From: Halomonas binhaiensis
GTDB lineage: Bacteria; Pseudomonadota; Gammaproteobacteria; Pseudomonadales; Halomonadaceae
DNA length: 64,000 nucleotides
NCBI RefSeq assembly: GCF_008329985.2
Contig: NZ_CP038437.2
Location: 3,906,001-3,970,000 of the forward strand
Direction: 5' to 3'
This document shows positions 21,728 through 32,403 of the stretch, in pieces; within the stretch, counting starts at the first letter, position 1, and each line of letters starts with the position of its first letter. Position numbers and translations under genes: made by a program. The notes under the pieces were generated by a model, which saw only the letters and a program-made list of their open reading frames with translations, made no database searches and had not been told where the DNA came from.

Positions 21728-22654
21728 TCAATGTTTGCCACGTACCTTCTGCACCCCGGTCACGACGGCAACCAGGACAGCGCCAACCACCACACCGAAA
21801 AGGCCATTGCTGAGCATCGGCACGACACCATGCAAAATGGCATCAACGCCGGGAATGGACACATCCGCTTCGGCGATATCCTCGATCATGTGATGTACCG
21901 CGGGAATGCCATGCGCAAGGATCCCCCCGCCAACCAGGAACATGGCCAAAGTGCCGAAGATCGACAATCCCTTCATCAGTAATGGTGCGCCCTTGAGCAG
22001 CATCGCACCGATCGACTTGGCCACGGAGCCATCCTTGCCGGAAAGATAGAGGCCAAGGTCATCGAGCTTGACCAGGCCTGCCACCAGCCCATAGACACCC
22101 ACGGTAATCAGCAGTCCAATGGCAACCATCACCGCAATCTGGGTCGTCAAGGGTGCATGGGTCACCGTACCCAAGGATATGACGATGATCTCTGCCGAAA
22201 GAATGAAGTCGGTACGAATAGCGCCCTTGATCTTGTCCTTCTCGAAGGCGCGTATGTCGGATTTAGCATCCGCCAGGGCCTTGAGGCGAGCCTCATGCTC
22301 CACTTCTTCCTCATGCTTGTGCAGGAACTTGTGAGCCAGCTTCTCGGCGCCCTCGAAACATAGATAGGCACCACCGATCATCAGCAGTACCGTCACCAAC
22401 CAGGGCAGAAACGCACTGATCAGCAACGCTGCCGGAATCAGAATGGCCTTGTTGAGCAAGGATCCCTTGGCTACGGCCCACACCACCGGCAACTCACGAT
22501 CGGCCTTGACGCCACTGACCTGCTGGGCATTAAGCGCAAGATCATCACCCAATACCCCAGCGGTCTTGTGGGCCGCCACCTTGGTCATCGCACCAACATC
22601 GTCAAGTAACGTGGCGATATCATCAATCAGCGTCAGCAGACTACTTCCGGCCAC
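21728..22654 (-). CDS. DUF808 (YedI-like) inner-membrane protein
   Basis: A 308-residue integral membrane protein of the DUF808/YedI family. It starts [19 protein letters not shown] and has [23 protein letters not shown] and a series of helices (about 65-100, 160-210, 235-305). The conserved [12 protein letters not shown] stretch lies in the first membrane part of the C-terminal half. Function is unknown. It stands alone, convergent with the PepSY gene and downstream of the arginine operon terminator. Confidence 0.9.
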   Translation of the reverse strand: MAGSSLLTLIDDIATLLDDVGAMTKVAAHKTAGVLGDDLALNAQQVSGVKADRELPVVWAVAKGSLLNKAILIPAALLISAFLPWLVTVLLMIGGAYLCFEGAEKLAHKFLHKHEEEVEHEARLKALADAKSDIRAFEKDKIKGAIRTDFILSAEIIVISLGTVTHAPLTTQIAVMVAIGLLITVGVYGLVAGLVKLDDLGLYLSGKDGSVAKSIGAMLLKGAPLLMKGLSIFGTLAMFLVGGGILAHGIPAVHHMIEDIAEADVSIPGVDAILHGVVPMLSNGLFGVVVGAVLVAVVTGVQKVRGKH

Positions 22655-22720
22655 AGAGGCTCCCTCCTTGGGTTGCGAAGATATGAAGATTGAAACTCAG
22701 CATACCCCACAAATGCGAAC

Positions 22721-22738
22721 CCCGCCGATAGCGGCGGG
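22721..22738 (-). terminator. Stem-loop after the arginine operon
   Basis: cccgccg / cggcggg with a 4-base loop lies about 48 bases past the astB stop. The tract after it on the minus strand is only moderately T-rich, so it may be a weak terminator. Confidence 0.5.
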
Positions 22739-22785
22739 ATTCGTTGGAACATGCAAACTGGCACGGCAAACTTTCGGATCAGGAT

Positions 22786-24141
22786 TCAGCCTCGCTGGAA
22801 TGGGTACACCGGCCCGATCTGCAGAATGCGTGTCAGTTCATCCAACGCCGCCAGGCATTCCTCGGCCAGCTTGGGATCGGCCAGGTCCTCTGGCGCCAGG
22901 CGCTCACGGTAGTGACGCTCGACCCAATCCACCAGTTCTGCATAGAGCGTATCATCAAGCATCACTCGGCCAGCAATGGCCTCTCGCTCGGCCTGGTTGA
23001 GCACCACACGCAGCCGCAGGCAGGCAGGGCCGCCTCCATTGCGCATGCTCTGCTTGACGTCCTTGACCACCACCTCGGAGATAGGATTATTGCCCGCCAG
23101 TAGATAATCCTGAATGAAGCGCCATACCGCTTCGCGTTCCTGGCATTCTCCTGGCACGACCAAGGTCATGCTGCCATCCGCATTGGACAGCAACTGGGAG
23201 TTGAACAGGTAAGTGGACACGGCATCCTCGAGGCTGACAGCTTCCAGCGGCACCCGTACCGGGATCAGCGGCGTAGACATCTTGGTGCGCAACTCGTCCA
23301 GCACAGCCTCTTCGTCGCGGAAAGCCAGCTCATGATAGAGCAGCACCGGTCCATTACCTACAGCAATGACATCGTTATGGAACACACCAGCATCGATGGC
23401 CTCAGGATGCTGCTGAGCATAGACCACCTGATCATCGCTCAAGCCATGCTGGCGAGCGATCGCCTGACTGGCTTCCAGCGTCTGGCGGGCCGGAAAACGA
23501 CGGGGCTCAACCCCGTCGCCACCGAACGCCTGGCGTCCATAGACGAACAAATGCACACCTGGTTCACCATACTCACCGCACAAGCGGGTATGGTTGGCCG
23601 CGCCTTCATCAGAAAAGGCCGGAGTGGCTGGCAACGACGGATGATGGGCAAAATGCTCCTGGCTGGCAAAGATCGCCGCCAGAACGCGCCCAGTGGTTTC
23701 CGGCTCCAGATAACGATGGAAGCTGGACTGCAGGTTGGCAGGAGTGAAGTGCACACGAGCATCCTTCACATCACGGCTTGGCGTTATAGTCCCCGCATTG
23801 GCCGTCCACATGCTGGAAGCGGAACACACAGCACGCAACAACTGAGGGGCCTGCTCGGCAGCCTGCGCCAGCACCTGGGCATTATCACCACTGAAACCCA
23901 GGGCTCTCAGAGCCCCCAGGTCCGGACGCTGCTGAGGAGGCAGGACACCTTGGGCGTAGCCAGCGTCCTTCAGCGCCTTCATCTTGGCCAGCCCCTGGAG
24001 TGCCGCTTCCCTGGGATTGGATACCAGGCCGCCATGAGACATGGAGGCAACATTGCCATGGGCCAACCCAGAATAGTTGTGAGTCGGGCCAACCAGGCCA
24101 TCGAAGTTGACTTCAATGTAATTGTTATCTTCGGCGTTCAC
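22786..24141 (-). CDS. astB: N-succinylarginine dihydrolase
   Basis: Second step of the arginine succinyltransferase pathway: cleaves N-succinylarginine to N-succinylornithine, CO2 and ammonia. The 451-residue protein opens with [21 protein letters not shown] and has [37 protein letters not shown] and [14 protein letters not shown], the amidinotransferase-fold signature regions with the catalytic Cys near the end. It overlaps the astD stop by 4 bases. Last gene of the operon here; astE is not next to it. Confidence 0.97.
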   Translation of the reverse strand: MNAEDNNYIEVNFDGLVGPTHNYSGLAHGNVASMSHGGLVSNPREAALQGLAKMKALKDAGYAQGVLPPQQRPDLGALRALGFSGDNAQVLAQAAEQAPQLLRAVCSASSMWTANAGTITPSRDVKDARVHFTPANLQSSFHRYLEPETTGRVLAAIFASQEHFAHHPSLPATPAFSDEGAANHTRLCGEYGEPGVHLFVYGRQAFGGDGVEPRRFPARQTLEASQAIARQHGLSDDQVVYAQQHPEAIDAGVFHNDVIAVGNGPVLLYHELAFRDEEAVLDELRTKMSTPLIPVRVPLEAVSLEDAVSTYLFNSQLLSNADGSMTLVVPGECQEREAVWRFIQDYLLAGNNPISEVVVKDVKQSMRNGGGPACLRLRVVLNQAEREAIAGRVMLDDTLYAELVDWVERHYRERLAPEDLADPKLAEECLAALDELTRILQIGPVYPFQRG

Positions 24142-25610
24142 AGACTGACTCCCGGAGGCAGCTTGTCGGGCAGGTTAAGGTCTTCGCTTTCCACGGAAGC
24201 CACCGGGTAAGCGCAGTAGTCAGCGGCATAGAAAGCGCTGGGGCGATGGTTACCACTGTCACCCACGCCACCGAAGGGCGCATCACCAGAGGCGCCGGTG
24301 GTCTGGCGATTCCAGTTGATGATGCCGGCACGGATGTGCAGCAGGAAATCGTCCCAGTCGGCACGCTCGCCGCCAATCAGGCCAGCCGACAGGCCATAAC
24401 GCGTGTCATTGGCCAGTTGCAGGGCTTCATCCCAGCTCTTGTAACGGTATACCTTGAGCAATGGACCAAAGTGCTCTTCATCAGGCACATCGACGCCAGT
24501 GACATCGACCAGGCCTGGGCTCAACAGGCTTGTGCCTTCCTTGAGGCGCGTCATTCGGGCCAGCACCTTGCCACCGCGATTTTCCAGATCGTCCTGGGCA
24601 GCCAGCAGGCCATCGGCAGCAGCCACACTGACCAGGCCGCCATAGAATGGCGCCTCCTCAGAGAAGGGATCGGCGACACGCAGGCGCTCGATGGCCCGGG
24701 TCAGCGAGGCAACCAGGCTATCACCGCTAGCGCCTTCTGGAATCATCAGGCGACGGGCACAGGTGCAACGCTGGCCGCCAGACAGGAATGCGGACTGCAG
24801 AATGGTCAGTACTGCGGCATCTTCATTCGGCACATCCTTGACCACCAGCGGGTTGTTGCCGCCCAACTCCAGGGCCAGCACCTTGCCCATCTGGCCAGCG
24901 AACTGGCGGTGCAACAGACCACCGACCTTGGCACTGCCGGTAAACAGCAGGCCATCGATACCCAGGTCGGCTGACAGCGCCTGACCGACCTCGGCCGCGC
25001 CCTGAACCAGGTTGATCACCCCATCAGGCAACCCTGCTTCCAACCAGCATTGCAGAGTCAGGTCCGCTGTCTGCGGTGTCTGCTCGCTAGGCTTGAATAC
25101 GACCGTATTACCTGCCAGCAGCGCCGGAATGATATGCCCGTTGGGCAGGTGGCCCGGGAAGTTGTATGGGCCGAATATCGCCATCACCCCATGTGGACGA
25201 TGACGCAGCACCGCATGAGAGTCGCCGAGGTCACGCTCACGCTCTCCTGTACGCTCCTCTCGGGCGCGAATGGAAAGTGCCACCTTGCCGATCATCGCGC
25301 CAACTTCCGTGCGGGCTTCCCACAGCGGCTTGCCGGTTTCATGGGCAATACTGGCAGCAAGGTCCTCACGATGAGTCTCGAGCACTTCACGGAAACGTTC
25401 GACCAGGGCCTGGCGCTGTTCCTGGGGGCTGCGCGCCCATGTCGAAAAAGCCCGACGGGCGGCGGCCACTGCCGAAGCGACCTGCTCGGCACTGGCAGCA
25501 GCGCCCTGCCACAGGGCCTCACCACTCACCGGATCAATCTTGGTGAAGACATCTCCCTGACCGTCCTGCCACTGGCCGTCGATCAGAATTTTCTGGGTCG
25601 GCTTCATCAC
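24138..25610 (-). CDS. astD: Succinylglutamate-semialdehyde dehydrogenase
   Basis: NAD-dependent aldehyde dehydrogenase of 490 residues that makes N-succinylglutamate in arginine breakdown. It has the Rossmann stretch [23 protein letters not shown], the catalytic Glu in [13 protein letters not shown], and the catalytic Cys in [12 protein letters not shown]. Start overlaps the aruG stop by 4 bases (ATGATG start region) and its own stop overlaps astB, showing tight coupling. Confidence 0.97.
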   Translation of the reverse strand: MMKPTQKILIDGQWQDGQGDVFTKIDPVSGEALWQGAAASAEQVASAVAAARRAFSTWARSPQEQRQALVERFREVLETHREDLAASIAHETGKPLWEARTEVGAMIGKVALSIRAREERTGERERDLGDSHAVLRHRPHGVMAIFGPYNFPGHLPNGHIIPALLAGNTVVFKPSEQTPQTADLTLQCWLEAGLPDGVINLVQGAAEVGQALSADLGIDGLLFTGSAKVGGLLHRQFAGQMGKVLALELGGNNPLVVKDVPNEDAAVLTILQSAFLSGGQRCTCARRLMIPEGASGDSLVASLTRAIERLRVADPFSEEAPFYGGLVSVAAADGLLAAQDDLENRGGKVLARMTRLKEGTSLLSPGLVDVTGVDVPDEEHFGPLLKVYRYKSWDEALQLANDTRYGLSAGLIGGERADWDDFLLHIRAGIINWNRQTTGASGDAPFGGVGDSGNHRPSAFYAADYCAYPVASVESEDLNLPDKLPPGVSL

Positions 25611-26650
25611 GCCTCCTCGTCAGTATCCAGGATGCGCAGGGTGTCGCCGGAGACGACCTCAAGCCTGCGAGCTTCATTTTCATTCAACGTCATGACGCCA
25701 TTGGCGTCGGGACCACGTCCCACCCAAGCGGCACGGAACCCGGCCATGCTGGTGGTAGCCGCCAGCCACTGGGGTCGTCCTGTACTCTGTGCATTAGGGT
25801 CAATCTCGACCCGGGCGTGGTGCGACAGACGCACGCCCTTGACGTCATCGATATAGGCTTCCACGGTGGGGCCGCCATCAAAGATGTCGATATAGCCTTC
25901 CCAGCGCAGCCCCTGCTTCTTGAGCATGGCCAACGCCGGGCGAGTCTGGTCATGAACCTGGCCGATACAGGCACGCGCCTCTTCGGACAGGAATGGGGTA
26001 TAGATCGGGAACTTGGGCATCAGCTCGCCGATGAAGCTCTTTTGCCCCATCCCGGTGAGGCGATCGGCTTCATTGAAGTCCATGGGGAAGAAATTGCTGC
26101 CCAGGCATTCCCAGAAAGCACTGCGCCCGTTCTCGTCGAAACGTCCGCGCATTTCGGCAAGCACCTTGTCCGGAAAGCGGTCTCGGAACTCAGCCATGAA
26201 CAGCCAGCGCATCATGGACAACATGGCGCCGTTGCGTTCCTTGCGCCGATCATCACCACGGTATTGCGGACGCAGGAACAATGATGCGACTTCAGCGTCA
26301 CCGGTATGATCGGAGCTCAGGAACAGCGTATCGATGGTGCGATGCAGATCGAGCTGCTTGGATGAGTGAGCCAGAGTACCCACGCGATAGTGGTAAAACG
26401 GCACTTCGCGCCCCACCTGGCCGTCGATGGCACAGCATCCTGCCAGCTTGCCCTGCTCTTCATCTTCAAGGACAAAGAAGTACAGACGCTGGTCAACCGG
26501 CGTAGCTTCAGTGAAGGAGCGGGTCGCCGAGGCAATCTTCTCGGCAAGAAATTCACGATTGTCCGGAAGTGAGGTAAAGCCCACACCGGTCTCTCTGGCC
26601 AGTGACTGCAGTTCGTCGAGATCGCTGTCGCTAATCGGTCGAATACGCAT
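25607..26650 (-). CDS. aruG: Arginine N-succinyltransferase, beta subunit
   Basis: A 347-residue acyltransferase that with AruF forms the heteromeric enzyme transferring succinyl from succinyl-CoA to arginine, the first pathway step. It begins [18 protein letters not shown] and shows the AstA-family regions [41 protein letters not shown] and [15 protein letters not shown]. Its ATG overlaps the aruF stop by one base (TAATG). Two unequal AstA-like genes in a row is the Pseudomonas-type arrangement, unlike the single astA of E. coli. Confidence 0.94.
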   Translation of the reverse strand: MRIRPISDSDLDELQSLARETGVGFTSLPDNREFLAEKIASATRSFTEATPVDQRLYFFVLEDEEQGKLAGCCAIDGQVGREVPFYHYRVGTLAHSSKQLDLHRTIDTLFLSSDHTGDAEVASLFLRPQYRGDDRRKERNGAMLSMMRWLFMAEFRDRFPDKVLAEMRGRFDENGRSAFWECLGSNFFPMDFNEADRLTGMGQKSFIGELMPKFPIYTPFLSEEARACIGQVHDQTRPALAMLKKQGLRWEGYIDIFDGGPTVEAYIDDVKGVRLSHHARVEIDPNAQSTGRPQWLAATTSMAGFRAAWVGRGPDANGVMTLNENEARRLEVVSGDTLRILDTDEEA

Positions 26651-27720
26651 TACAGCTCTCCCTCATCGTATCCTGGATCCAGCTCACTGCCAGGAAGCGT
26701 CAGCGGCGCAACCAGCACAGCACGACCCTCTTCCACACCAAGCAGCTCTGCATGCTGCGGCGACAGCATCAACTGCCCCGTCGGCGACAACGCATAGCGC
26801 GCGACAATGCAGCGGAAGTCATCAAGACGCTGGTTGGCGATCATCGCTGGCTCGGCATCCGGCAAGGTATGCTCTGGCCGAATGCGTACTGGATGCCAGG
26901 CAGCACGACGGAAGCTCTCCAGACGCACTCTTTCGCCCTTGACGATGGGGCCTGCATCGAACAGGTCCACATGGCGCGAGCGCAGGAAGCCCTCGGCCAG
27001 CATCTCGTCCAGTGCCGGTTCATGAGCCGGGTGCTCACGGCCGATAGCGGCACGGGCCTGGGGAGTCAGCAAGGCAAGATACAGCGGAAACTGCGGCATC
27101 ACTTCAGCAATGAAGCTCTTTGAGCGCACCCCGGCGATGTAGTTGATGTCCTGGAAGTCACGCACGAAGAAATGACGTCCGACGCTATTCCAGAACGGTG
27201 ATTCATTGTCATCGTCCAGGTAACCCGGGAACGCCATCGCCAATACTTCAGCAAAGCGTTCCGGATACTGGGCGATGAACATCAGCCGTGCGCGACGCAG
27301 CAGGCTCTCGGCACTGGTGCCCTTGTAGCGGGCATCAAGTGATAGCGCGCACAGCAGGCTGGCATCGGACACCTCGTGGGACAAGGCCAGCGTCTGAACT
27401 TCACGGCGCACATTGAGCTGATGCGAGGCGTGGATTAGGGTTTCCTGACGGTAGGTATAATAGGCCTCGTTGGCACCTGCCAAAGCACGGATGGTAGCCG
27501 TGCCCACCACTTCGCCTCTTTGCGTATCCTCGAGCACGAAGGTGTAGTGCTCGTCACCAGGGCCATCAACCTCAGCGGCGAACGCCCGCTGGGAGCGCGC
27601 AATGCGCTCCTCAAGGCGGTCACGATGAGCGGGCAGATTGGTCAGCCGCGGCGTCGCACTCCCTGCCAGCCGTTCAAGGGCTGGCAGGTCGGAAAGCCGC
27701 GTGGGGCGAACGACCAGCAT
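26650..27720 (-). CDS. aruF: Arginine N-succinyltransferase, alpha subunit
   Basis: A 356-residue partner of AruG. It starts MLVVRPTRLSDLPALERLAG and has CALSLDARYKGTS, ESPFWNSVGRHFFVRDFQDIN, RSKSFIAEVMPQFPLYLALL and FDAGPIVKGERVRLESFR. GAGGAGG lies 8 bases before the ATG at 27720; a longer frame reaching 27771 would overlap astC but adds a non-conserved leader, so the shorter start is preferred. The alpha and beta assignment follows operon order in Pseudomonas and is not provable from sequence alone. Confidence 0.92.
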   Translation of the reverse strand: MLVVRPTRLSDLPALERLAGSATPRLTNLPAHRDRLEERIARSQRAFAAEVDGPGDEHYTFVLEDTQRGEVVGTATIRALAGANEAYYTYRQETLIHASHQLNVRREVQTLALSHEVSDASLLCALSLDARYKGTSAESLLRRARLMFIAQYPERFAEVLAMAFPGYLDDDNESPFWNSVGRHFFVRDFQDINYIAGVRSKSFIAEVMPQFPLYLALLTPQARAAIGREHPAHEPALDEMLAEGFLRSRHVDLFDAGPIVKGERVRLESFRRAAWHPVRIRPEHTLPDAEPAMIANQRLDDFRCIVARYALSPTGQLMLSPQHAELLGVEEGRAVLVAPLTLPGSELDPGYDEGEL

Positions 27721-27767
27721 GGGGTTGCCTCCTCGCAAGGCGCTTGCATCCGATTGACTATCTGCCA

Positions 27768-29012
27768 TCACTTGCCTGCGACCAGGCGTGCAATGGCACG
27801 CTCAAGACGCTGCATACCTTCGGCAATATCGGCTTCCGGAATCACCAGGGAAGGAGCCATGCGCAACACATTGGGACCAGCAACCAGCGCCATCAGGCCT
27901 TCTTCAATGGCCAACGGCAGGATGTCCTTGGCGCGATCCTTGTACTCCGGCGCCATCTCGGCACCAATCAGCAGGCCCATGCCGCGAACTTCCTTGAACA
28001 CCCCATGCTTGCGATTGATGGCTTCGAGATGTTCACGGAACAGGTCATGACGCTTGGCCACGCCTCCGAGAACTTCAGGAGTATCGATGTGGCGGACAGC
28101 AGCCAGGGCCACGGCAGACGCCAGGGCATTGCCACCGTAGGTCGAGCCATGCGTTCCAATCGCCATGGCAGGGGCCACACGGTCAGTGGTCAGCATGGCG
28201 CCCACCGGGAAGCCACCACCCAGGCTCTTGGCACTGGTCATGATGTCCGGCGTCACCCCATAGTCCATATAGGCATAGAAAGAGCCGGTACGGCCAACCC
28301 CTGTCTGTACTTCGTCGAAGATCAGCAGCGCATTGTGGGCATCACACAGCTCACGCAGCCCCTCGAGAAACTCAGGTGTTGCCGGCTTCAGCCCGCCTTC
28401 ACCCTGCATCGGTTCCACCATGATGGCGCAGGTATCGTCGTTGATCAGCTCACGCACGCTGTCCAGGTTGTTGAACTCGGCGTGAACAATTCCTCCCGGT
28501 ACCGGGCCAAAGCCCTGGGAATACTTGGGCTGGCCACCAACGCTGACCGTAAAGAAGGTACGGCCATGGAAGGACTGGCTGAAGGAGATGATCCGGCTCT
28601 TCTGCTCGCCATAGTTGTCATGAGCCCAGCGGCGTGCCAGCTTCAGCGCAGCTTCGTTGGCCTCTCCACCGGAAGAACACAGGTAGGCCTTGTCAGCGAA
28701 GGTACGCTCGGTCAGCTCACGAGCCAGTTCCAGAGCAGGCTCATTGGTGTAGACATTGGACAGGTGCCAAAGCTTGTCGGCCTGGGCCTTGAGTGCATCG
28801 ACCAACACTGGATGGCAATGGCCCAGAGAGTTCACCGCGATACCACCGGCAAAATCGATATATTCACGACCTTCCTGGTCCCACAGGCGACTACCCTCGC
28901 CGCGTACCGGAATGACCTTCTGCGGTGAGTAGTTGGGCACCATGTACTGATCGAAGTCGGCACGGGTCGGGGTATGGCTCATGTGGGCTCTCCGCTTGTT
29001 CGGTGATGACAT
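27768..29012 (-). CDS. astC: Succinylornithine/acetylornithine aminotransferase
   Basis: PLP enzyme of 414 residues that moves the delta-amino group of N-succinylornithine to 2-oxoglutarate; the same family serves arginine synthesis as ArgD. Motifs include [44 protein letters not shown] and [16 protein letters not shown], where Lys binds PLP. It is the first gene of the arginine operon, so the pathway role is inferred from context. The region before it (29013-29199) should hold the promoter. Confidence 0.95.
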   Translation of the reverse strand: MSSPNKRRAHMSHTPTRADFDQYMVPNYSPQKVIPVRGEGSRLWDQEGREYIDFAGGIAVNSLGHCHPVLVDALKAQADKLWHLSNVYTNEPALELARELTERTFADKAYLCSSGGEANEAALKLARRWAHDNYGEQKSRIISFSQSFHGRTFFTVSVGGQPKYSQGFGPVPGGIVHAEFNNLDSVRELINDDTCAIMVEPMQGEGGLKPATPEFLEGLRELCDAHNALLIFDEVQTGVGRTGSFYAYMDYGVTPDIMTSAKSLGGGFPVGAMLTTDRVAPAMAIGTHGSTYGGNALASAVALAAVRHIDTPEVLGGVAKRHDLFREHLEAINRKHGVFKEVRGMGLLIGAEMAPEYKDRAKDILPLAIEEGLMALVAGPNVLRMAPSLVIPEADIAEGMQRLERAIARLVAGK

Positions 29013-29199
29013 CCGTTCTGGAACACTCCAGCGACGGGAGGTGTTTCATTGTGTCATTCGAGTATAGGGAGAGCCGGGATTTCAGGCTTTCAGCAATGGG
29101 ACCCAGATTTTCATAAAGGCTGAAATCCGCCACTAGACAAAGGCGAAATGCTGGAGAAAACGCGTGCGCAAGAAAGACCGTCAGGAAGTCCTGCGGCGC

Positions 29200-30183
29200 T
29201 CATGACTGACAGCAGCGGCGCCGCCATACACCCGGCGAGTCCTGCTCGTAGCGTCCCCAGACCCGGCGTAGCTGGCGATCATCCTGCAACCCGACACGTT
29301 CAGCGATATCCGCAAGGCCAAGTGATGTTTCCTGCATCAAGCGCCGGGCCATGTTCAAGCGTAGACGCGCCAGATACTCCGGCAACGACATGCCAGTGAG
29401 CCGTTGAAAGCGCCGGCGCAGATGACGCTCGCTGAGTGCCACTTCTGCCGCCATTCGCGGCATGTCCCAATCCTGTTGCGGCGCTTCGGTCAGGCGGTCC
29501 TGCAGTCGATGAATACGAGCATCCACATGATTGCGCCCTTGCAGCCAGATGCCTAGTTGCGGCTCCTGACCGCTGCGACGCAGATAGAGCACCATCTCCC
29601 GGGCAACTGCCAGGGACAATTCATGGCCAAAGCGCCGAATCAGCCAATGCAGCATGGTGTCGATGCCGGTGGAAATACCGGCGCTGGTCAGTACCCGTCC
29701 ATCATCGATGAAGATGCAGTCACGCTGGACCCTGGCAGCTGGCGCCAGCCTGCTCAGACGCTCGACGAGATCATGATGAGTCGTGCAGCGATGGCCGCCC
29801 AGCAGCCCCGCTTCAGCCAGCAGCAGCGTGCCGGAACAGATGCCCATGACCTGGCCCGGTTCATGGCCTCGCTGGCGTAGCCAGTCGACCGCTGCCTGCT
29901 GCATGCTGGGGTCGATGGCTGCCGCATACTGCCCCGGCACCACCAACAGGTCGAGGTGTTCAAGGGACTCCGGTAACGGCTGCATGCCACTCAAGCGCAA
30001 AGGGCCCAGCCAGTCTACCGACTCACAAGGCCCGAAATAGCTCACCTCGAAGGAGGATGACAGGCGCTGGGCGCAGTGCAATACCTGCCAGGGCCCGACC
30101 AGATCCAGCGGCACCTGCCCTGGCAACATCAGGATACCTACCCGACATCTTGGTGAATGTATTGCGGCCTCGCGAGCGGTCAT
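29200..30183 (-). CDS. GlxA-family regulator (DJ-1/PfpI plus AraC HTH)
   Basis: A 327-residue regulator with an N-terminal glutaminase-like domain (CRVGILMLPGQVPLDLVGP, MGICSGTLLLAEAGLL with the nucleophile-elbow Cys) and a C-terminal AraC DNA-binding domain (MAAEVALSERHLRRRFQRLTG ... LADIAERVGLQDDRQLRRVW). The ATG at 30183 follows AAGGAGG. It sits 87 bases after the isochorismatase-like gene on the same strand, a frequent pairing. It also lies directly upstream of the arginine operon; Pseudomonas ArgR, the arginine-catabolism activator, is of this same family and size, so a role there is possible but unproven. Confidence 0.9.
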   Translation of the reverse strand: MTAREAAIHSPRCRVGILMLPGQVPLDLVGPWQVLHCAQRLSSSFEVSYFGPCESVDWLGPLRLSGMQPLPESLEHLDLLVVPGQYAAAIDPSMQQAAVDWLRQRGHEPGQVMGICSGTLLLAEAGLLGGHRCTTHHDLVERLSRLAPAARVQRDCIFIDDGRVLTSAGISTGIDTMLHWLIRRFGHELSLAVAREMVLYLRRSGQEPQLGIWLQGRNHVDARIHRLQDRLTEAPQQDWDMPRMAAEVALSERHLRRRFQRLTGMSLPEYLARLRLNMARRLMQETSLGLADIAERVGLQDDRQLRRVWGRYEQDSPGVWRRRCCQS

Positions 30184-30253
30184 GCGCCTCCTTCTTTCTA
30201 TACAAACGGTGGCCAAGCGGGAGCGCGGTCCTGAGTACCACATTGATGTGCCG

Positions 30254-30283
30254 CGTCAGACCAAAGCACGTCAGACCAAAGCA
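30254..30283 (-). repeat. Perfect 15-bp tandem duplication at a gene end
   Basis: cgtcagaccaaagca occurs twice without mismatch, straddling the 3' end of the isochorismatase-like gene. The stop codon of that gene lies inside the second copy, so duplication added to or altered the tail of the transcript. Confidence 0.9.
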
Positions 30284-30828
30284 CTGCGGTACTCTTTCGC
30301 CAGTGTCGCCACATCGACAATTCGGGCAAAACGCCCTTCCAGCACCAACTCTGTACGCGCCTTGATCTCATCCGCCGACCAGGTTACGCCGTGTCGCGTC
30401 ATGGCAAAGGTCAAGGTCGCCTCGCTGACAAAGTCCACCTCAAACCCGAGATCGCTGGCAACACGCGTGGTGGTCTCGCAACATTGCTCGGTACGAATAC
30501 CACTGACCCATAGCCGGGTAATGCCATGTTCGCGCAACCAGGCCTCCAGTTCAGTATCGGTGAAGGCATTATGCACATTCTTGTGGAAAGTCACCGCGGC
30601 CGGATCCTCGAAGCCTGACAGAGGATAAATGAGCCCATGTTCAGGATCGAAGGGACCATCACTCCCCGGTTCCTGGTGAAAGATACGCACCAGCGGCATC
30701 CCCAGCTCACGAGCCAGGTCCAGCAAGGACCGCTGAGCATCCTGCCATGGGCCAGTCGACTCAGGCGTCCAATAGTCACGCGCAGTGAAAGAAGCTTGTA
30801 CATCGACAAGAAACAGCGCTGTGGACAT
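30271..30828 (-). CDS. Isochorismatase-family cysteine hydrolase
   Basis: A 185-residue hydrolase with the family fold: ALFLVDVQASF (catalytic Asp), a Lys in TFHKNVHNAF, and WVSGIRTEQCCETTTRVASDLGFEV with the catalytic Cys. Family members cleave amides such as nicotinamide, ureido acids or isochorismate; the substrate here is unknown. TTAGGAGACTCTC just before ATG is a fair ribosome site. It probably forms a two-gene unit with the downstream GlxA regulator. Confidence 0.9.
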   Translation of the reverse strand: MSTALFLVDVQASFTARDYWTPESTGPWQDAQRSLLDLARELGMPLVRIFHQEPGSDGPFDPEHGLIYPLSGFEDPAAVTFHKNVHNAFTDTELEAWLREHGITRLWVSGIRTEQCCETTTRVASDLGFEVDFVSEATLTFAMTRHGVTWSADEIKARTELVLEGRFARIVDVATLAKEYRSALV

Positions 30829-30971
30829 GAGAGTCTCCTAAGGGGTAGCAATGAAAGGAGCTACCACTCTAGCCGCTGGACTCGCTATCACCGAGGGGGG
30901 ATTCGGACCCTGAGCGGACAATTTCGGACAACCCGCTGACACAGCCGTAACGACTACCCTATCGCCACATG

Positions 30972-30999
30972 AAAAGGGCGCATCCTGCGGATGCGCCCT
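30972..30999 (-). terminator. Rho-independent terminator after ttcA
   Basis: On the minus strand agggcgcatcc pairs with ggatgcgccct across a 3-base loop and is followed by TTTTC. It lies about 43 bases past the ttcA stop. Confidence 0.88.
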
Positions 31000-31041
31000 G
31001 AGACTGCTGATAACCCACTCGGGCTATTCCGCCCTTATGCA

Positions 31042-32016
31042 TCACGCCTCATTGAGGATATCAATACGATTCGCTCTGCGCTCCGCCTGCACGTTCTCCA
31101 GGCCTTCGAAATCGAACAACTCGCGATCGGCCAGCTGCGACGGAGCAACATTGGTCACTGCCTTGAACATGGTTTCCAGACGGCCTGGGTGCTTGGCTTC
31201 CCACTCTGCCAGCATTTCCTTGACCACCTGACGCTGCAGGTTAGGCTGGGAACCACACAGGTTGCAGGGAATGATGGGGAATGCCATCTGTTCAGCGTAG
31301 GAGGCGATATCAGCCTCACGGCAATATGCCAGCGGGCGGATGACAATGTTCTTGCCATCATCGGACAGCAATTTCGGCGGCATCGCCTTGAGGCTGCCAG
31401 CGAAGAACATGTTGAGAAACAGTGTCTCGAGGATATCCTCGCGATGGTGCCCCAGGGCAATCTTGGTCGCACCGATCTCTTCGGCAAAGCCATACAGCGA
31501 ACCCCGCCGCAGGCGCGAGCACAATGCGCAGGTCGTCTTGCCTTCCGGGGTCTTTTCCTTGACCACCGAATAGGTGTCCTTTTCCAGAATGTGGTAATCC
31601 ACCCCCGTGCCCTCGAGATATTCGGGCAACACATGCTCGGGAAAACCCGGCTGCTTCTGGTCCAGGTTGACCGCTACCAGAGAAAAGTTCACCGGAGCAT
31701 TACGCTGCAGGCTACGCAGGATCTCGAGCATGGTATAGCTGTCCTTGCCGCCGGACAGGCAGACCATGACCTTGTCACCTTCCTGGATCATGTTGTAGTC
31801 GATGATTGCATTACCGACCTGCCGGCGCAGGCGTTTCTGCAACTTGTTGAACTCGCGCTTCTGCTTGGCCGTGGGTTCATTGTCCCCGGCTGCCGCTACG
31901 TGCTCCTCGGCGTCATCATCAGCACCGACCAGGGGCGCGGGCGTGCCTACCAGAGTAGAGGAAGGATCAAACAGTTCGGCGGGGGACGTCGCTGCGGACA
32001 CGGTAGCTGCGGACAT
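31042..32016 (-). CDS. ttcA: tRNA 2-thiocytidine(32) synthetase TtcA
   Basis: Thiolates C32 in certain tRNAs through an iron-sulfur cluster and an adenylated intermediate. The PP-loop [15 protein letters not shown], the paired Cys motif [11 protein letters not shown] and the second Cys pair [12 protein letters not shown] are all present. The 324 residues include a 60-residue Ala/Thr/Pro and Glu/Asp-rich N-terminal part before the conserved [14 protein letters not shown] start; the family usually has a shorter leader, so an internal start remains possible. Confidence 0.96.
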   Translation of the reverse strand: MSAATVSAATSPAELFDPSSTLVGTPAPLVGADDDAEEHVAAAGDNEPTAKQKREFNKLQKRLRRQVGNAIIDYNMIQEGDKVMVCLSGGKDSYTMLEILRSLQRNAPVNFSLVAVNLDQKQPGFPEHVLPEYLEGTGVDYHILEKDTYSVVKEKTPEGKTTCALCSRLRRGSLYGFAEEIGATKIALGHHREDILETLFLNMFFAGSLKAMPPKLLSDDGKNIVIRPLAYCREADIASYAEQMAFPIIPCNLCGSQPNLQRQVVKEMLAEWEAKHPGRLETMFKAVTNVAPSQLADRELFDFEGLENVQAERRANRIDILNEA

Positions 32017-32085
32017 GATCGGAGAACATCGGCTGGAAAATGAAGGGGCGCCATTCTACCACTGCCCTGGCATTCTCGCGAAATA

Positions 32086-32109
32086 ATGGGGCATGCCGAC
32101 ATGCCCCAT
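32086..32109 (-). terminator. Stem-loop after the exonuclease gene cluster
   Basis: atggggcatg and catgccccat form a perfect 10-bp stem with 4-base loop, between the small membrane protein stop and ttcA. On the minus strand it is followed by TATTT, a weak tract. Confidence 0.6.
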
Positions 32110-32163
32110 CCCACCTCAATTCGCTTATTTCCTGAACCGCCAGATAGTTATATCTAAAAGTAG

Positions 32164-32403
32164 TTAGATCAAACCCAGCACCAACACATACCTCACCACA
32201 ATCCCCAACAGCAGCATGACGATCCCCGCTCGTTGCCAGGCATGTTCGCCACGGCTGAGTGCCAGGCGCCTTTCCCAGAAACGCACCACCGCACGAAAAT
32301 CCCGGGTGCGACGGGCATACTGGAAGTAGGCAAACAGCACCATGCCCAGGCCTGACAACAACAGCACGGGTTCAACGACAGAAAACACGTCAACTGGATT
32401 CAT
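32164..32403 (-). CDS. Hypothetical small membrane protein
   Basis: A 79-residue protein with two hydrophobic helices (about 9-28, VEPVLLLSGLGMVLFAYFQY, and about 60-79, AGIVMLLLGIVVRYVLVLGL) joined by a basic loop rich in Arg. ATG at 32403 follows GGAG at good spacing and overlaps the end of the exonuclease gene by 14 bases, so they are co-transcribed. I do not recognise the family. The orientation of the basic loop suggests a cytoplasmic hairpin loop with both ends outside. Confidence 0.7.
   Translation of the reverse strand: MNPVDVFSVVEPVLLLSGLGMVLFAYFQYARRTRDFRAVVRFWERRLALSRGEHAWQRAGIVMLLLGIVVRYVLVLGLI

Noticed and set aside
25607..27720. The two AstA-like genes as a simple duplication with one decaying copy
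   Set aside because: They differ strongly, both are full-length and overlapped in the operon, matching the alpha/beta subunit pair of Pseudomonas.
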